A stretch of 42,589 bases of DNA, taken from the NCBI GenBank assembly GCA_021823625.1, contig JAKANS010000028.1, positions 1-42,589 of the forward strand. The letters run 5' to 3'. Source of the stretch: a bacterium. Lineage in GTDB: Bacteria > Verrucomicrobiota > Verrucomicrobiia > Limisphaerales > J093. Made by a program: the position numbers and the translations under genes. The number at the start of each line of letters is the position of its first letter. Positions within the stretch are counted from its first letter, which is position 1. The notes below the pieces were generated by a model. It saw only the letters and a list, made by a program, of their open reading frames with translations, was not told where the DNA came from and did not search any database. This document shows positions 31,247 to 39,693 of this stretch, piece after piece.

Positions 31247-31689
31247 GATGGTCGATCCTGTTCGGAAGTATGCTCGTGTGAGGATTGGTGTTCGGTGTTT
31301 GCCGCGGGATTTTCCCTCACAAAATCCCGCGGCAAATCGGCCGTCGCCGAGACGAATCGGGCGACGTGTCGGGGCAAGCCGGTGCGGACTTGCAGGCTGG
31401 GGCGCCGGGGCGCGCTTTGCCGGTTAGTGGGCCAATCCGACCGCACCGCCAGCCGATAAAACACAGCCCGTTGCTCGGCATCTGGAGTAAAGTTGAAGCA
31501 CGAACAATCCGGGATCGGCCAGGCGACATCGCCAGTCACAACGCGCACTCTCGCCCCGGCCGAGGCTTCTAACAACCGGGCGGCAGCGGTGCAAGGAGTA
31601 AAGCGAAACCGCGCGCCGGCGCGGCCATTTTCCCGCCGGACGCGGGTCCGGGCGCTCGGCGAAGGGTGGTGGAGGCGGGGCGTTTTCAT
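31243..31689 (-). CDS. Hypothetical protein in the murD position
   Basis: I do not recognise this 148-residue protein. Support comes from context: its ATG lies 4 nt after the mraY stop and its TGA overlaps the LysM ATG (ATGA), as expected for a coupled operon gene. It is Arg-rich and shows no signal peptide, membrane span or known motif. A central segment (about residues 53-85, CSCFNFTPDAEQRAVFYRLAV) looks the most protein-like. A perfect 16-bp inverted repeat lies inside the 3' third. The alternative is a non-coding spacer whose frame stays open because the region is GC-rich. Confidence 0.5.
   Translation of the reverse strand: MKTPRLHHPSPSARTRVRRENGRAGARFRFTPCTAAARLLEASAGARVRVVTGDVAWPIPDCSCFNFTPDAEQRAVFYRLAVRSDWPTNRQSAPRRPSLQVRTGLPRHVARFVSATADLPRDFVRENPAANTEHQSSHEHTSEQDRPS
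31298..31336. repeat. Perfect 16-bp inverted repeat inside the 148-aa ORF
   Basis: TTTGCCGCGGGATTTT (31298-31313) and its exact complement (31321-31336) flank a 7-nt loop. There is no U-tract outside the stem on either strand. It could be a transcript-processing hairpin or a palindromic repeat element. Confidence 0.65.
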
Positions 31690-31693
31690 TGCG

Positions 31694-32842
31694 TCAACGC
31701 AGTTTCAAGGTCGCCAGCGCCGCCACGCCGCAAAGCACCCCCGCGATGTAGAATCGCGTGGTCACCTTCGACTCCGGCCAGCCGAGTTTCTGGAAGTGGT
31801 GATGCAGCGGCGCCATGCGCAACAGCCGCCGGCCCTGGCCGAACCACCGGCGCGTCAGTTTGAAACCGACCACCTGGACCATCACCGAAACCGCCTCCGC
31901 CACGAACACGCCGCCGGCGATGAAGAGGACGAACGGCTGGTGGATCAACACCGCCACGATCCCGAGCACGCCGCCCAAGGCCAGCGACCCGATGTCGCCC
32001 ATGAACACCTCCGCCGGATAGCAGTTGAACCACAAAAACCCCAGCGAGGCGCCAAAGATGGCGGCGCAGACCACGGTGAGTTCCCCCGCCCCGGCGACGT
32101 ATGGCACGTTCAGATACGCCGCGATCTTCGCGTTGCCGGCCACGTAGGTGAGCACGATGAAGACCGCCGCCACCAGCAGCGTGCAGCCGATGGCCAGGCC
32201 GTCCAGGCCGTCGGTGAGATTCACCGCGTTCGAGCTGCCCACAATGGTGAACATGATGAGCGCGATGCCGGTCACGGTCGCGCCGGTCATCACCGGATAT
32301 TTCCAGAACGGCACCATGATTTCGGTGACCAGACGCTGCGTGGCCGGGACCATCCAGAGATAGACGCCAATGAACAGCGCCAGCGCGCATTGCACCACCA
32401 GCTTGACCTTCCCGCGCACGCCGTCGCTGGTCTGCTGCTTCACCTTGGTGTAATCGTCGAAAAAACCCAGCCCGGCCAGCACGACCAGCGGCAGCAGCGC
32501 CAGCGCCACCAGGTAATTGATCTGCGTCCACAGCAGCACCGTCACCTCGATCACCAGCACCAGCAGGATGCCGCCCATCGTCGGCGTGCCGCGCTTGTCG
32601 AACGGGCCGGCGGAGGTGACCCCGTGTTCGCCGGCCTTGCTGGTGTAATGCTCGCCGAAGTTCATCCACCGCAACCAGCCGATGATCGGCGGGCCCAGCA
32701 GCAGACTCATCAACAACGACGTCATGGCCGCCCCCGCCGTGCGGAACGCGATGTAGCGAAACACCCGCAGGCCGGAAATCAGATCGCCCAATTCCGTGCC
32801 TTCGGTCTGCGCGAGCAGATATTGGGCTAAATAGTGGAACAT
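31694..32842 (-). CDS. mraY: Phospho-N-acetylmuramoyl-pentapeptide transferase
   Basis: This 382-residue, ten-span membrane enzyme transfers phospho-MurNAc-pentapeptide to undecaprenyl phosphate, forming lipid I. Motifs are DKRGTPTMGGIL, GFFDDYTKVK with the Asp pair, NLTDGLDGLAIG, FMGDIGSLALGG and APLHHHFQKLGW. The frame is open far upstream through murF, but the ATG at 32842 gives the standard start. Its first 16 bp overlap the end of murF. Confidence 0.96.
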   Translation of the reverse strand: MFHYLAQYLLAQTEGTELGDLISGLRVFRYIAFRTAGAAMTSLLMSLLLGPPIIGWLRWMNFGEHYTSKAGEHGVTSAGPFDKRGTPTMGGILLVLVIEVTVLLWTQINYLVALALLPLVVLAGLGFFDDYTKVKQQTSDGVRGKVKLVVQCALALFIGVYLWMVPATQRLVTEIMVPFWKYPVMTGATVTGIALIMFTIVGSSNAVNLTDGLDGLAIGCTLLVAAVFIVLTYVAGNAKIAAYLNVPYVAGAGELTVVCAAIFGASLGFLWFNCYPAEVFMGDIGSLALGGVLGIVAVLIHQPFVLFIAGGVFVAEAVSVMVQVVGFKLTRRWFGQGRRLLRMAPLHHHFQKLGWPESKVTTRFYIAGVLCGVAALATLKLR

Positions 32843-34272
32843 GGTTCGTGCGCGGCCGGGGAGCGGACCGCCCCGCCGCCCGCCGTCTGCGCGGCCAGCA
32901 CCCGCTTCAACAAATCCGCCACCACGTCCAGCCGGGTGCGGCGGGACGCTTTCACCAACACCAAATCGCCTGGGCGCACCTCCGCCAGCAACGCCTCGGC
33001 CGCCGCCGTCGCCTCGCCGAAGGTGCGCGTCGTCGTCAGGCCCGCGGCCTCCGCGCCGGCCTGGAGTTCTGCGGCGTGTACACCCACCGCGTACAGGCAA
33101 TCCACACCCCACCGGCCCGCCGCGCGGCCGACTTCCACGTGCGCGGCCGCCGCGTGCGGCCCCAATTCTGCCATGTCGCCCAGCACCGCAATACGCCGGC
33201 CGTCGCAGTTCAAGTCGCGCAACGTGGCCAGTGCGGCCAGCATCGAGTCGGCATTCGCGTTGTACGAATCGTCCAGGATGCGAACGCCGCCGACCAGCGC
33301 GAGCTGCAGGCGCCGCTTCGGCGCCGGGCAATCGCGCAAGCCGGCTTCCACTTCCGCGCGGGTCAAACCCAGTTCGGCACCCAACGCCAGCGCGAGCAGC
33401 GCGTTTTCAACCTGGTGCCGCCCGAGCAGCCGCAGGCGATAGTCGCCGCCAAACTCCGCCCGCGGCGCCCGCACGGCGAAGTCGGTACCTTCGTCGCCCA
33501 CGCTGGCCGACAACGCCACCCAGTCGTTCTCCGGCGCCCAGCCGACGCGCGTCACGCCCGCCCGCACCCGCCGCCGCACTCGCTCTGCGCCCGGACTGTC
33601 GCCGATCAGGACCAGTGCGCCGTCGGCGGGAAGCGCGTCCGCCAGGGTGCCTTCCTCCTGGATGACGCCGTCGAGGCTCCCGAAAAACTCGAGGTGCTCG
33701 CGGCCCAAGCGCGTAAGCACACCGTGGGTCGGCTGAGCGATGCGCAGCAAGGCCGCCAGTTCGCCGGGGTGGTTGGTCCCCACTTCGGTCACCGCCGCCT
33801 GATGCCGGGCGTCCAGTTCGAGCAATGTGAGCGGCACGCCAATGTCGTTGTTGAAACTCGCCGCGCTGGCCACCGTCGCGAACCGGTGACGCAGCACCGC
33901 GGCCACGAGTTCCTTGGTGGTGGTTTTACCGTTCGACCCGGCCACCGCGATCACCGGAATGGAAAACCGCCGGCGATGTGCCGCCGCCAGCCGCCCCAAG
34001 GCCGCCCGCGCATCGCGGACCACGATTTGCGGACAAGCCAGATCCGGGTCGAGCGACCCATCCTCGCCCAGCACCGCCGCCGCGCCCGCCGCCACCGCGG
34101 TCGCCGCGAACCGGTGACCATCGAAATTCGGGCCGCGCAGGCAAACGAACAGGTCGCCGGCCCGGATCGCGCGCGAATCGGTGCCAACCCGCTGGATCGG
34201 CTGCGTGGGCGCTGGGCCGCGGAGTTCGCCACCGGCATCGGCGGCGAAGGTTGAGAGCGGGCGCGGGTCCAT
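32827..34272 (-). CDS. murF: UDP-MurNAc-tripeptide--D-Ala-D-Ala ligase MurF
   Basis: This 481-residue Mur ligase adds D-Ala-D-Ala to the tripeptide precursor. Unlike the neighbouring MurE-like protein, it keeps every key motif: P-loop GSNGKTT (112-118), EVGTNHPGE, LGRHQVENALLAL, DDSYNANADSM and VLVKASRRTRLD. The frame is open upstream, but the ATG at 34272 shares a base with the murE stop (TGATG) and yields the usual N-terminal domain (VGTDSRAIRAGDLFVCLRG). Confidence 0.96.
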   Translation of the reverse strand: MDPRPLSTFAADAGGELRGPAPTQPIQRVGTDSRAIRAGDLFVCLRGPNFDGHRFAATAVAAGAAAVLGEDGSLDPDLACPQIVVRDARAALGRLAAAHRRRFSIPVIAVAGSNGKTTTKELVAAVLRHRFATVASAASFNNDIGVPLTLLELDARHQAAVTEVGTNHPGELAALLRIAQPTHGVLTRLGREHLEFFGSLDGVIQEEGTLADALPADGALVLIGDSPGAERVRRRVRAGVTRVGWAPENDWVALSASVGDEGTDFAVRAPRAEFGGDYRLRLLGRHQVENALLALALGAELGLTRAEVEAGLRDCPAPKRRLQLALVGGVRILDDSYNANADSMLAALATLRDLNCDGRRIAVLGDMAELGPHAAAAHVEVGRAAGRWGVDCLYAVGVHAAELQAGAEAAGLTTTRTFGEATAAAEALLAEVRPGDLVLVKASRRTRLDVVADLLKRVLAAQTAGGGAVRSPAAHEPCSTI

Positions 34273-35792
34273 CACACCACCGCCTCCCGTTCGCGTCCCC
34301 GCCAACCCAGCGAGTCCAGCGCCGCCTGCGCATACTCGCGGTCGTCGAACGGGATGACGCAGTCGCCCAGTTCCTGAATGCAGCGATGACCTTTGCCGGC
34401 CAGCAGCACGCAATCGCCGGGTCGTGCCAGTCGCAGCAGTTCCCGGATGGCTTCGCGGCGGTCGTGCACCATGAACGGCGGCGCGCCTTTGACCGGCACA
34501 TAACCGCTTGCCACCTGGGCCGAAATCACCTCCGGCGATTCCGACCCCGGATTGTCGGCTGTGAAAATCGTTTCGTCCGCGCACCGGGCGGCGACGGCGC
34601 CAAAGAACGGACGCGCCGCAGCGGGGTGATGACGACTGCAACCGAACAACAGCAGCACCCGACCCGACGTGAGTTCGCGGATCGCGCCCAGCGCCGCTTC
34701 CAAATCCAGGGCGGAACGGCAGGCATCCACGAACACATGCAGCGGCAGGCCGGTGGCGACCGGTTCGAGATGACCCGCCACCGCGGGCAGCCGCGCCAAA
34801 CCGGCGGCGATTACCGGCAGCGGCAGTTTCATCGCCTGGGCGACGGCCACGGCCGCCAGCGCCGCCCGCGCATTCGGCCGACCCACGAGTGCCAGGTTCA
34901 AGGACAGCGGCCCGCCCGGCGTTTCCACTTCGATCCGCGTGGCCCGCGGCGTGAGCCGGCGGAGTTTGGCCCGCACGGTGAAGGCGTGGCCGGGGCCGCA
35001 AGCGAGCCGCAAGACCGTGTCCGCGCCCAGACTGGCCCGCCCGTTCAAAACGTCGGTCACGCGCCAGGCGTGGTCGTGGCGGGCCGCGCTGTTTTGCGGG
35101 CGAAACGTGAAGCCGCCCTCCGCACTGCCGCCAGCCGGTCGCTCGTGCCCCCCGGCCAAACCGGTCGCGTCCGCCGCGATTTCGGTCACAATCAACGTGT
35201 CCAGTTCCGACACCGCCAGACAGCCGCGGTCGAGGGCTTCAGGTCCGACTTCAATCACACACGCGCGGTCGCCGGCGCGGCTGGCCTCTGCCAGCAGTTC
35301 CTGAATGTCCAGGGCTTCGGGCGCCGCCGCCAGCGGGGGCAAGGTCCGTTCCCCAACCTGGCAACCCAGGCTGCCGAGCAGCGCCGTCGAAATGCCCGAG
35401 GCGGACAGCAGGGCGCGCAACACCTGCGCCACCGCCGCGCGCGCCGCGCAACCGGTCACCACCACCATCTGCAGCTTCCGGCTGGGGTGGCCGTAAAACG
35501 TGGCGGCCGCCACGGCCAGGGCATGGCGGCAGTTCGCCACCCGAATGCGGGTCGCGCGGTAAGGCACAAACCCACCCTGCTCGGAAACGATCGCTGCGGC
35601 GCCGCGCTCGATGGCGCGCGGAATCGATTGCGCGCCTTCACCACCCGCGCCCGCGACCGCAAAGAAGAGCGCGCCCGGTACCACCCGCCGCGCGTCATAG
35701 GCGAGCGCGGCCACGGAGCTGTCGAGGCCACCGTCGATGCTGAGGGCACCGAGGCGACCGGCCAGTTGGCGAAGCGGGATGGCAGCTCTCAT
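34272..35792 (-). CDS. MurE-like protein, catalytically degenerate
   Basis: This 506-residue protein has the three-domain fold and order of MurE (UDP-MurNAc-L-Ala-D-Glu:diamino acid ligase) and its usual place between ftsI and murF. The N-terminal domain is well kept (ALAYDARRVVPGALFFAVAG). The catalytic motifs are not: the P-loop GTNGKTT reads GCAARAA (114-120), TTP reads AAP (156-158), EVSSHAL reads EVGPEAL (181-187), NLTRDHLD reads EIAADATG, DYAHTP reads DACRSA (356-361), and the diamino-acid-recognising DNPR reads DNPG (413-416). Only structural pieces such as NARAALAA and LAGKGH remain. ATP binding and ligation look impossible. The reading frame is intact, of full length and tightly coupled to both neighbours, so this looks like a retained pseudoenzyme rather than decay. 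Confidence 0.85.
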   Translation of the reverse strand: MRAAIPLRQLAGRLGALSIDGGLDSSVAALAYDARRVVPGALFFAVAGAGGEGAQSIPRAIERGAAAIVSEQGGFVPYRATRIRVANCRHALAVAAATFYGHPSRKLQMVVVTGCAARAAVAQVLRALLSASGISTALLGSLGCQVGERTLPPLAAAPEALDIQELLAEASRAGDRACVIEVGPEALDRGCLAVSELDTLIVTEIAADATGLAGGHERPAGGSAEGGFTFRPQNSAARHDHAWRVTDVLNGRASLGADTVLRLACGPGHAFTVRAKLRRLTPRATRIEVETPGGPLSLNLALVGRPNARAALAAVAVAQAMKLPLPVIAAGLARLPAVAGHLEPVATGLPLHVFVDACRSALDLEAALGAIRELTSGRVLLLFGCSRHHPAAARPFFGAVAARCADETIFTADNPGSESPEVISAQVASGYVPVKGAPPFMVHDRREAIRELLRLARPGDCVLLAGKGHRCIQELGDCVIPFDDREYAQAALDSLGWRGREREAVV

Positions 35793-35796
35793 GGGA

Positions 35797-37710
35797 TCAA
35801 CGGCGCGGGGTGGCCGCCGGACGGCCTTTCGGAGGATTCAAGACAAAGGAACGGTTGGCGACCAGGTCCGCCGGATTCTCGGGACTGGGCAGGGCGGGCG
35901 AGGTCTCCGCGGGGAGGTCCGGTTCGATCCGGAGGTAATTGGCCACGCGCTCGCCGATCGCTTTGAAGGCCGGCGACGCGACCGCCCCACCCGTGTAAAC
36001 GATGGCGCTCTTGATCGGTTCGTCCACCGCCACCAGGATGCACACTTGGGGGTCGTCAGCCGGAAAGAAACCCACGAACGAGGAGTAATACTTGCCGCTG
36101 TGGTAAGTGCCGTTGACGCTCTTCTGGCCGGTGCCGGTTTTGCCCGCCACGGTGTAATGGTCCAGACGGGCGCCCGGCGCGGTGCCTTCCGGCGACACCA
36201 CCAGCTTCAACGCGCGGGTGAGTTCCCGCGCCGTGGCTTCGCTCACCACGCGGCGCGGCGGATCGATCGGGTAACGGCTGGTGACATGGCCGCGCCCGTC
36301 CTCGAGATGATCCACCAGGCGGGGCCGCACCCACAGGCCGCCGTTGGCGATCGCCGCAACCGCCATCGCCATCTGCAGCGGACTGGCGCAGATTTCCTGG
36401 CCCATTGGGATGCGCGTGATCGAAATGCCACTCCAGTCTTTGGGTGCACGCAACAGGCCGGGCGTCTCGTTCGGCAGCGGAATCTGGGTCGGCGCGCCAA
36501 AGCCGAAGTTGCGGATCGAGTTGTAGAACCGTTGGGCGCCGATCCGCACCGCGGCCTTGGCGGCCCCGATGTTCGAGGATTTCTCGACCACTTCCGCGAA
36601 GGTGAGGATTTGGTGCGGGTGCGAATCGGTGAGATCGCTGCCGCCGTAACGCCAACGGCCGTTCTCGCAGTTCACGCGTTCGTCGAGCGTCAGCACCCCA
36701 GCCTCCAACGCCGTCGCGATGGTGACGGTCTTGAAGGTCGAACCCGGCTCATACATGTCCGCGACGGCTCTATTCCGGTAGGCCGCCGGGTTGCTTCCCG
36801 GACGATTGAGATCGAACGTCGGCCAGTTCGCCATCGCCAGGATTTCGCCGGTCCGCGGGCGCACGACGATGCCAATGACGCCGTTCGGCTTGAACTCCTC
36901 GGCCGCCTTGGCCAACTCAGTCTCGACGATGTATTGCACGCTGGCGTCGAGGGTGAGCACGAGCGTCTGACCGGGGCTGGGGGGCACGTTCACCTCGCCG
37001 GTTTGCCAGCCGTGCGTGCCGTTGAGCAGGTCGTCGAACGTCAACTCGAGGCCGGCCAGGCCGTGGTCCTCGAAGACGTAGCCTTCGTCGGTCTCCGTTT
37101 CGCCCGAGCCGACGAAGCCCACCACGTGCGCGGCCAGCGAACCGTTCGGGTACTGCCGCAGGTAGTCGTCTTGCGCAAAGATGCCGCGGCTGCGAATGGA
37201 CCGCAGCAACAACCGCGCGCGCGGCTTCAACTTCTTCTCGTCCACGCCAAAGTCCAGCGTCGCCATCCGCTGGGTGATCTGCTGCCATTGTTCCAGCGAC
37301 ACCTTGTGTTTGAGCACCGCGTAGCGGCTGGTGATAACGACGTTCGAGCCGTTGACCTGGCGGTGCAGCAACCGGGGTTGCAAATCCTTCAGGACCGCCG
37401 CCGCCGGCAGTTCGAGCAACGGCGCCAGCGTCCGGGCGAGCAATACGCGCTGGGGCGCCACCAGCTCCGGATTCGCGCAGACGGTTTTCACCGGCACGCT
37501 CGTCGCGAGCATTACGCCGCGGCTGTCGGCAATGCCCCCGCGTCGGGCCGGGAAGGTCCGCTTGAAATTCAGGTTCCGCCGCGCCTCTTCGCGAAATCGC
37601 GGATGTACGGTGATCTGCCGGTAAAACACCCAGCCCAACAGCGTGGAGAACGCGAGCAGCACCGTCACCGCCAACGTCGCGAGCCGCCCGTAACGGACCG
37701 GCCGGATCAT
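35797..37710 (-). CDS. ftsI: Penicillin-binding protein 3, FtsI-type transpeptidase
   Basis: This 637-residue class B PBP crosslinks septal peptidoglycan. It has one N-terminal membrane span (about residues 12-30), a dimerisation/pedestal region beginning RRGGIADSRG, and a transpeptidase domain with the active-site STFK (in EPGSTFKTV), SSN (in EKSSNIGAAK) and KTG (in VAGKTGTGQK). A strong AGGAGGTG ribosome site precedes the ATG. The start overlaps the stop of a possible 23-codon ORF (ATGA). It lies 4 bp from the murE-like gene. Confidence 0.95.
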   Translation of the reverse strand: MIRPVRYGRLATLAVTVLLAFSTLLGWVFYRQITVHPRFREEARRNLNFKRTFPARRGGIADSRGVMLATSVPVKTVCANPELVAPQRVLLARTLAPLLELPAAAVLKDLQPRLLHRQVNGSNVVITSRYAVLKHKVSLEQWQQITQRMATLDFGVDEKKLKPRARLLLRSIRSRGIFAQDDYLRQYPNGSLAAHVVGFVGSGETETDEGYVFEDHGLAGLELTFDDLLNGTHGWQTGEVNVPPSPGQTLVLTLDASVQYIVETELAKAAEEFKPNGVIGIVVRPRTGEILAMANWPTFDLNRPGSNPAAYRNRAVADMYEPGSTFKTVTIATALEAGVLTLDERVNCENGRWRYGGSDLTDSHPHQILTFAEVVEKSSNIGAAKAAVRIGAQRFYNSIRNFGFGAPTQIPLPNETPGLLRAPKDWSGISITRIPMGQEICASPLQMAMAVAAIANGGLWVRPRLVDHLEDGRGHVTSRYPIDPPRRVVSEATARELTRALKLVVSPEGTAPGARLDHYTVAGKTGTGQKSVNGTYHSGKYYSSFVGFFPADDPQVCILVAVDEPIKSAIVYTGGAVASPAFKAIGERVANYLRIEPDLPAETSPALPSPENPADLVANRSFVLNPPKGRPAATPRR

Positions 37711-37778
37711 GCGCCACCTCCTGGGCGCGTCCGCCTCCCCGCCCGGCGACCGATCGCCACCAGGCTGACTGTGATCAT
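37707..37778 (-). CDS. Possible 23-aa coupled leader ORF before ftsI
   Basis: A short frame (MITVSLVAIGRRAGRRTRPGG plus GA) ends with a TGA overlapping the ftsI ATG as ATGA. GGAGG lies about 11 nt upstream of its own ATG. It would fill much of the 97-bp ftsL-ftsI gap and could couple translation into ftsI. There is no evidence beyond this arrangement; chance is quite possible. Confidence 0.25.
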   Translation of the reverse strand: MITVSLVAIGRRAGRRTRPGGGA

Positions 37779-37807
37779 GAGGGAAGGGGCCTCCACGCGA
37801 TGAGGGG

Positions 37808-38203
37808 TCAAGGATTCACCGCCCGGGCCGCGAGGCGCACCGCCGCCGGCGCGGTTTGCGCCGCGGCACCGACCGGCAACATTTCGACCCGGAGAATCTG
37901 CGAAGGCTCGGGCCGAACCAGCCCCAGCGCCTTGGCGCGCTCGTACAGCATTTCCGGCCGGGTCAGTTCGAGGCATTGAAATTCGAGCTGCTGGTTCTGT
38001 TTTTGGAGGGTGTCCAACAGGCGCCGGCGTTGGGTGTTGTCGCGCGCCAACTGCTCGTTGCGGTTGCGGTGCCAGACGAAGCCGATGCCCGCCGCCGCGA
38101 AGAACCCGCAGAGCAGGAACGCCAGCACCAACGGTCCAAACCGCAGGATGCTCGCAGGGGTTTTTCGGCTTTTGCGCATCGTTCCGCTCCGTCCATCCGC
38201 CAT
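37808..38203 (-). CDS. ftsL: FtsL-like cell division protein
   Basis: This 131-residue bitopic protein has a basic N-terminus, one membrane span (about residues 22-46) and a periplasmic coiled coil (about 50-88, RNEQLARDNTQRRRLLDTLQ and following). FtsL proteins bridge FtsQ and FtsB to FtsW/FtsI. Sequence identity across the family is always low, so the call rests on topology and on the position between rsmH and ftsI. Its ATG shares a base with the rsmH stop (TGATG). A Pro/Ala tail ends the protein. Confidence 0.75.
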   Translation of the reverse strand: MADGRSGTMRKSRKTPASILRFGPLVLAFLLCGFFAAAGIGFVWHRNRNEQLARDNTQRRRLLDTLQKQNQQLEFQCLELTRPEMLYERAKALGLVRPEPSQILRVEMLPVGAAAQTAPAAVRLAARAVNP

Positions 38204-39138
38204 CAATCCGCCAGTTTTTCCATCACCCGCAATTGGGCCGACCGCGCCCGCGGATTGGCCGCCAATTCCTCGTCCGTCGGCACCACCGCCCGGCGCGTGA
38301 CCCAGTTCAATTGTGCCGGTCGCAGGCGACGCAGTTCCGGCACATCCACCTCGCCCGCCACTTCGTAATCGCGCGCCCGCACCCGGCCGAACCGCCGGAC
38401 CACCCGCACCTCGCCGGAGTGGAACGTCACGCACGCGAGCCTTCCGCCGCACCGCAGAACCCGCCAGGCCGCTTCCAACCCGCGTTCGAGCGCGCCTAAT
38501 TCGTCGTTCACCACCATGCGAAGCGCCTGGAACACCCGCGTCGCCGGATGCACCGCCGCCCCGCGCCGCGGCACCACGCGCTCGATCAGCCCCGCCAGTT
38601 GGCGCGTCGTGGTGAACGGCGACCGCTCCCGGTCTTCCGCAATCGCACGCGCAATCCGCCGCGCATGCCGTTCATCCCCCAGCTCGGCGAACAGCCGCGC
38701 CAGTTCCTCCGCCGGCGTCTCGTTCACCCAATCCGCCGCGGTGCGTCCGACCTGTGGGTTCATCCGCATGTCCAGCGGCCCGTCGTTCACGAAACTGAAG
38801 CCGCGCTCCGCCGTGTCGATTTGGTGCGAGCTCACGCCCAAGTCGGCGACCACACCCTCGCAACTGCCCGGCGCCAGCCATTCCCCCAACCGCTCGAAAG
38901 CGCCCAGCCGCAGCTCGAACCGCCCGGCAAAACCCGCCAGTCGCTCCGCCGCCGCCGCAATCGCTGCCGGATCGCGATCGCAACCGAACAACCACCCGGA
39001 CGGCGCGCTCGCTTCCAGCAGCGCCGCCGCGTGACCGCCGCCGCCGACCGTGGCGTCCACGTAGCGCCCGCCCGCGCGCGGTTGCAGGACCGCCACGACT
39101 TCGGCCAACAGCACCGGCCGATGTTGGAAGCCTCCCAC
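38203..39138 (-). CDS. rsmH: 16S rRNA (cytosine-1402-N4)-methyltransferase
   Basis: This 311-residue SAM-dependent enzyme (formerly MraW) methylates C1402 in the 30S P site. Motifs are FQHRPVLLAEVVAVL, YVDATVGGGGHA (SAM loop), DLGVSSHQIDTAERGFSF and LDMRMNP, plus RVFQALRMVVNDEL. The usual FHSLEDR motif reads FHSGEVR. The start is GTG at 39138 with a strong GAGGAGG upstream. It follows the unknown 180-aa gene by 12 bp. Confidence 0.95.
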   Translation of the reverse strand: MGGFQHRPVLLAEVVAVLQPRAGGRYVDATVGGGGHAAALLEASAPSGWLFGCDRDPAAIAAAAERLAGFAGRFELRLGAFERLGEWLAPGSCEGVVADLGVSSHQIDTAERGFSFVNDGPLDMRMNPQVGRTAADWVNETPAEELARLFAELGDERHARRIARAIAEDRERSPFTTTRQLAGLIERVVPRRGAAVHPATRVFQALRMVVNDELGALERGLEAAWRVLRCGGRLACVTFHSGEVRVVRRFGRVRARDYEVAGEVDVPELRRLRPAQLNWVTRRAVVPTDEELAANPRARSAQLRVMEKLAD

Positions 39139-39150
39139 CGGGCAGCCTCC

Positions 39151-39693
39151 TCAACCAGCCTGCCACCGGAACCATTGCCGCCAATGCGCCAGCCACCCTC
39201 GCCAGCCAGCGCTGGCCGGATTCCGGCGCGGCCGCTCGGTTTTCAGCAGACTCGCGACTCCCGCCGGACGGGCGCGCGGAATCAGTTCCAGGTCATCCGC
39301 GTAAAGGTCGTTCCGCACCACGCGCACCGCTTCGAGCGACAGCTCGCCTTGCACGGGCGCGCCCCCGCGCGTGCGCCGACGCGCCGGCGCCACCGCCACC
39401 TGCCGGGGCTTTTCTGATTCGGGCTTTACGAGCTGCGTCGCCGTCAGCGCCGGGATGGTTTGTCGCTCATTCAGCGGCAATTCCGGTGCGGCGTCTGTTT
39501 GCGGTTCTGTAACAGCCGGCTTGGCCAGCGGCAGTGTCGCCGTTTGCGCCTGAACTTCGCCCGCCTCCGCGCCGGCGAACGCCCGTTCGCGGCCGAAGTT
39601 GGGCAAAAGATCGTTCGCCACGCGATACGGCGCGGGCTGGTTTCGCACGCTGCCAAAGGCGCGGCCGATGGTGAGTAATCCCAGCAGGCTCAT
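39151..39693 (-). CDS. Hypothetical dcw protein between mraZ and rsmH
   Basis: I do not recognise this 180-residue protein. Its ATG overlaps the mraZ TGA (ATGA) and it ends 12 bp before rsmH, so it is very likely a real operon gene. The N-terminus (MSLLGLLTIGRAFGSV) is mildly hydrophobic, the middle (about 40-115) is low-complexity and probably disordered, and there is a basic segment ARRRTRGG. The C-terminus is Trp-rich (WRGWLAHWRQWFRW), resembling an amphipathic membrane-contacting tail. MraZ and RsmH are normally adjacent, so this is an insertion in the cluster. Confidence 0.7.
   Translation of the reverse strand: MSLLGLLTIGRAFGSVRNQPAPYRVANDLLPNFGRERAFAGAEAGEVQAQTATLPLAKPAVTEPQTDAAPELPLNERQTIPALTATQLVKPESEKPRQVAVAPARRRTRGGAPVQGELSLEAVRVVRNDLYADDLELIPRARPAGVASLLKTERPRRNPASAGWRGWLAHWRQWFRWQAG

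Noticed and set aside
32843..33331. Long N-terminal extension of the mraY frame
   Set aside because: The extension is an out-of-frame reading of murF; MraY homology begins at the ATG at 32842.
32848..34254. Several long plus-strand frames opposite murF and murE
   Set aside because: They are antisense shadows in very GC-rich genes, with no protein-like motifs.
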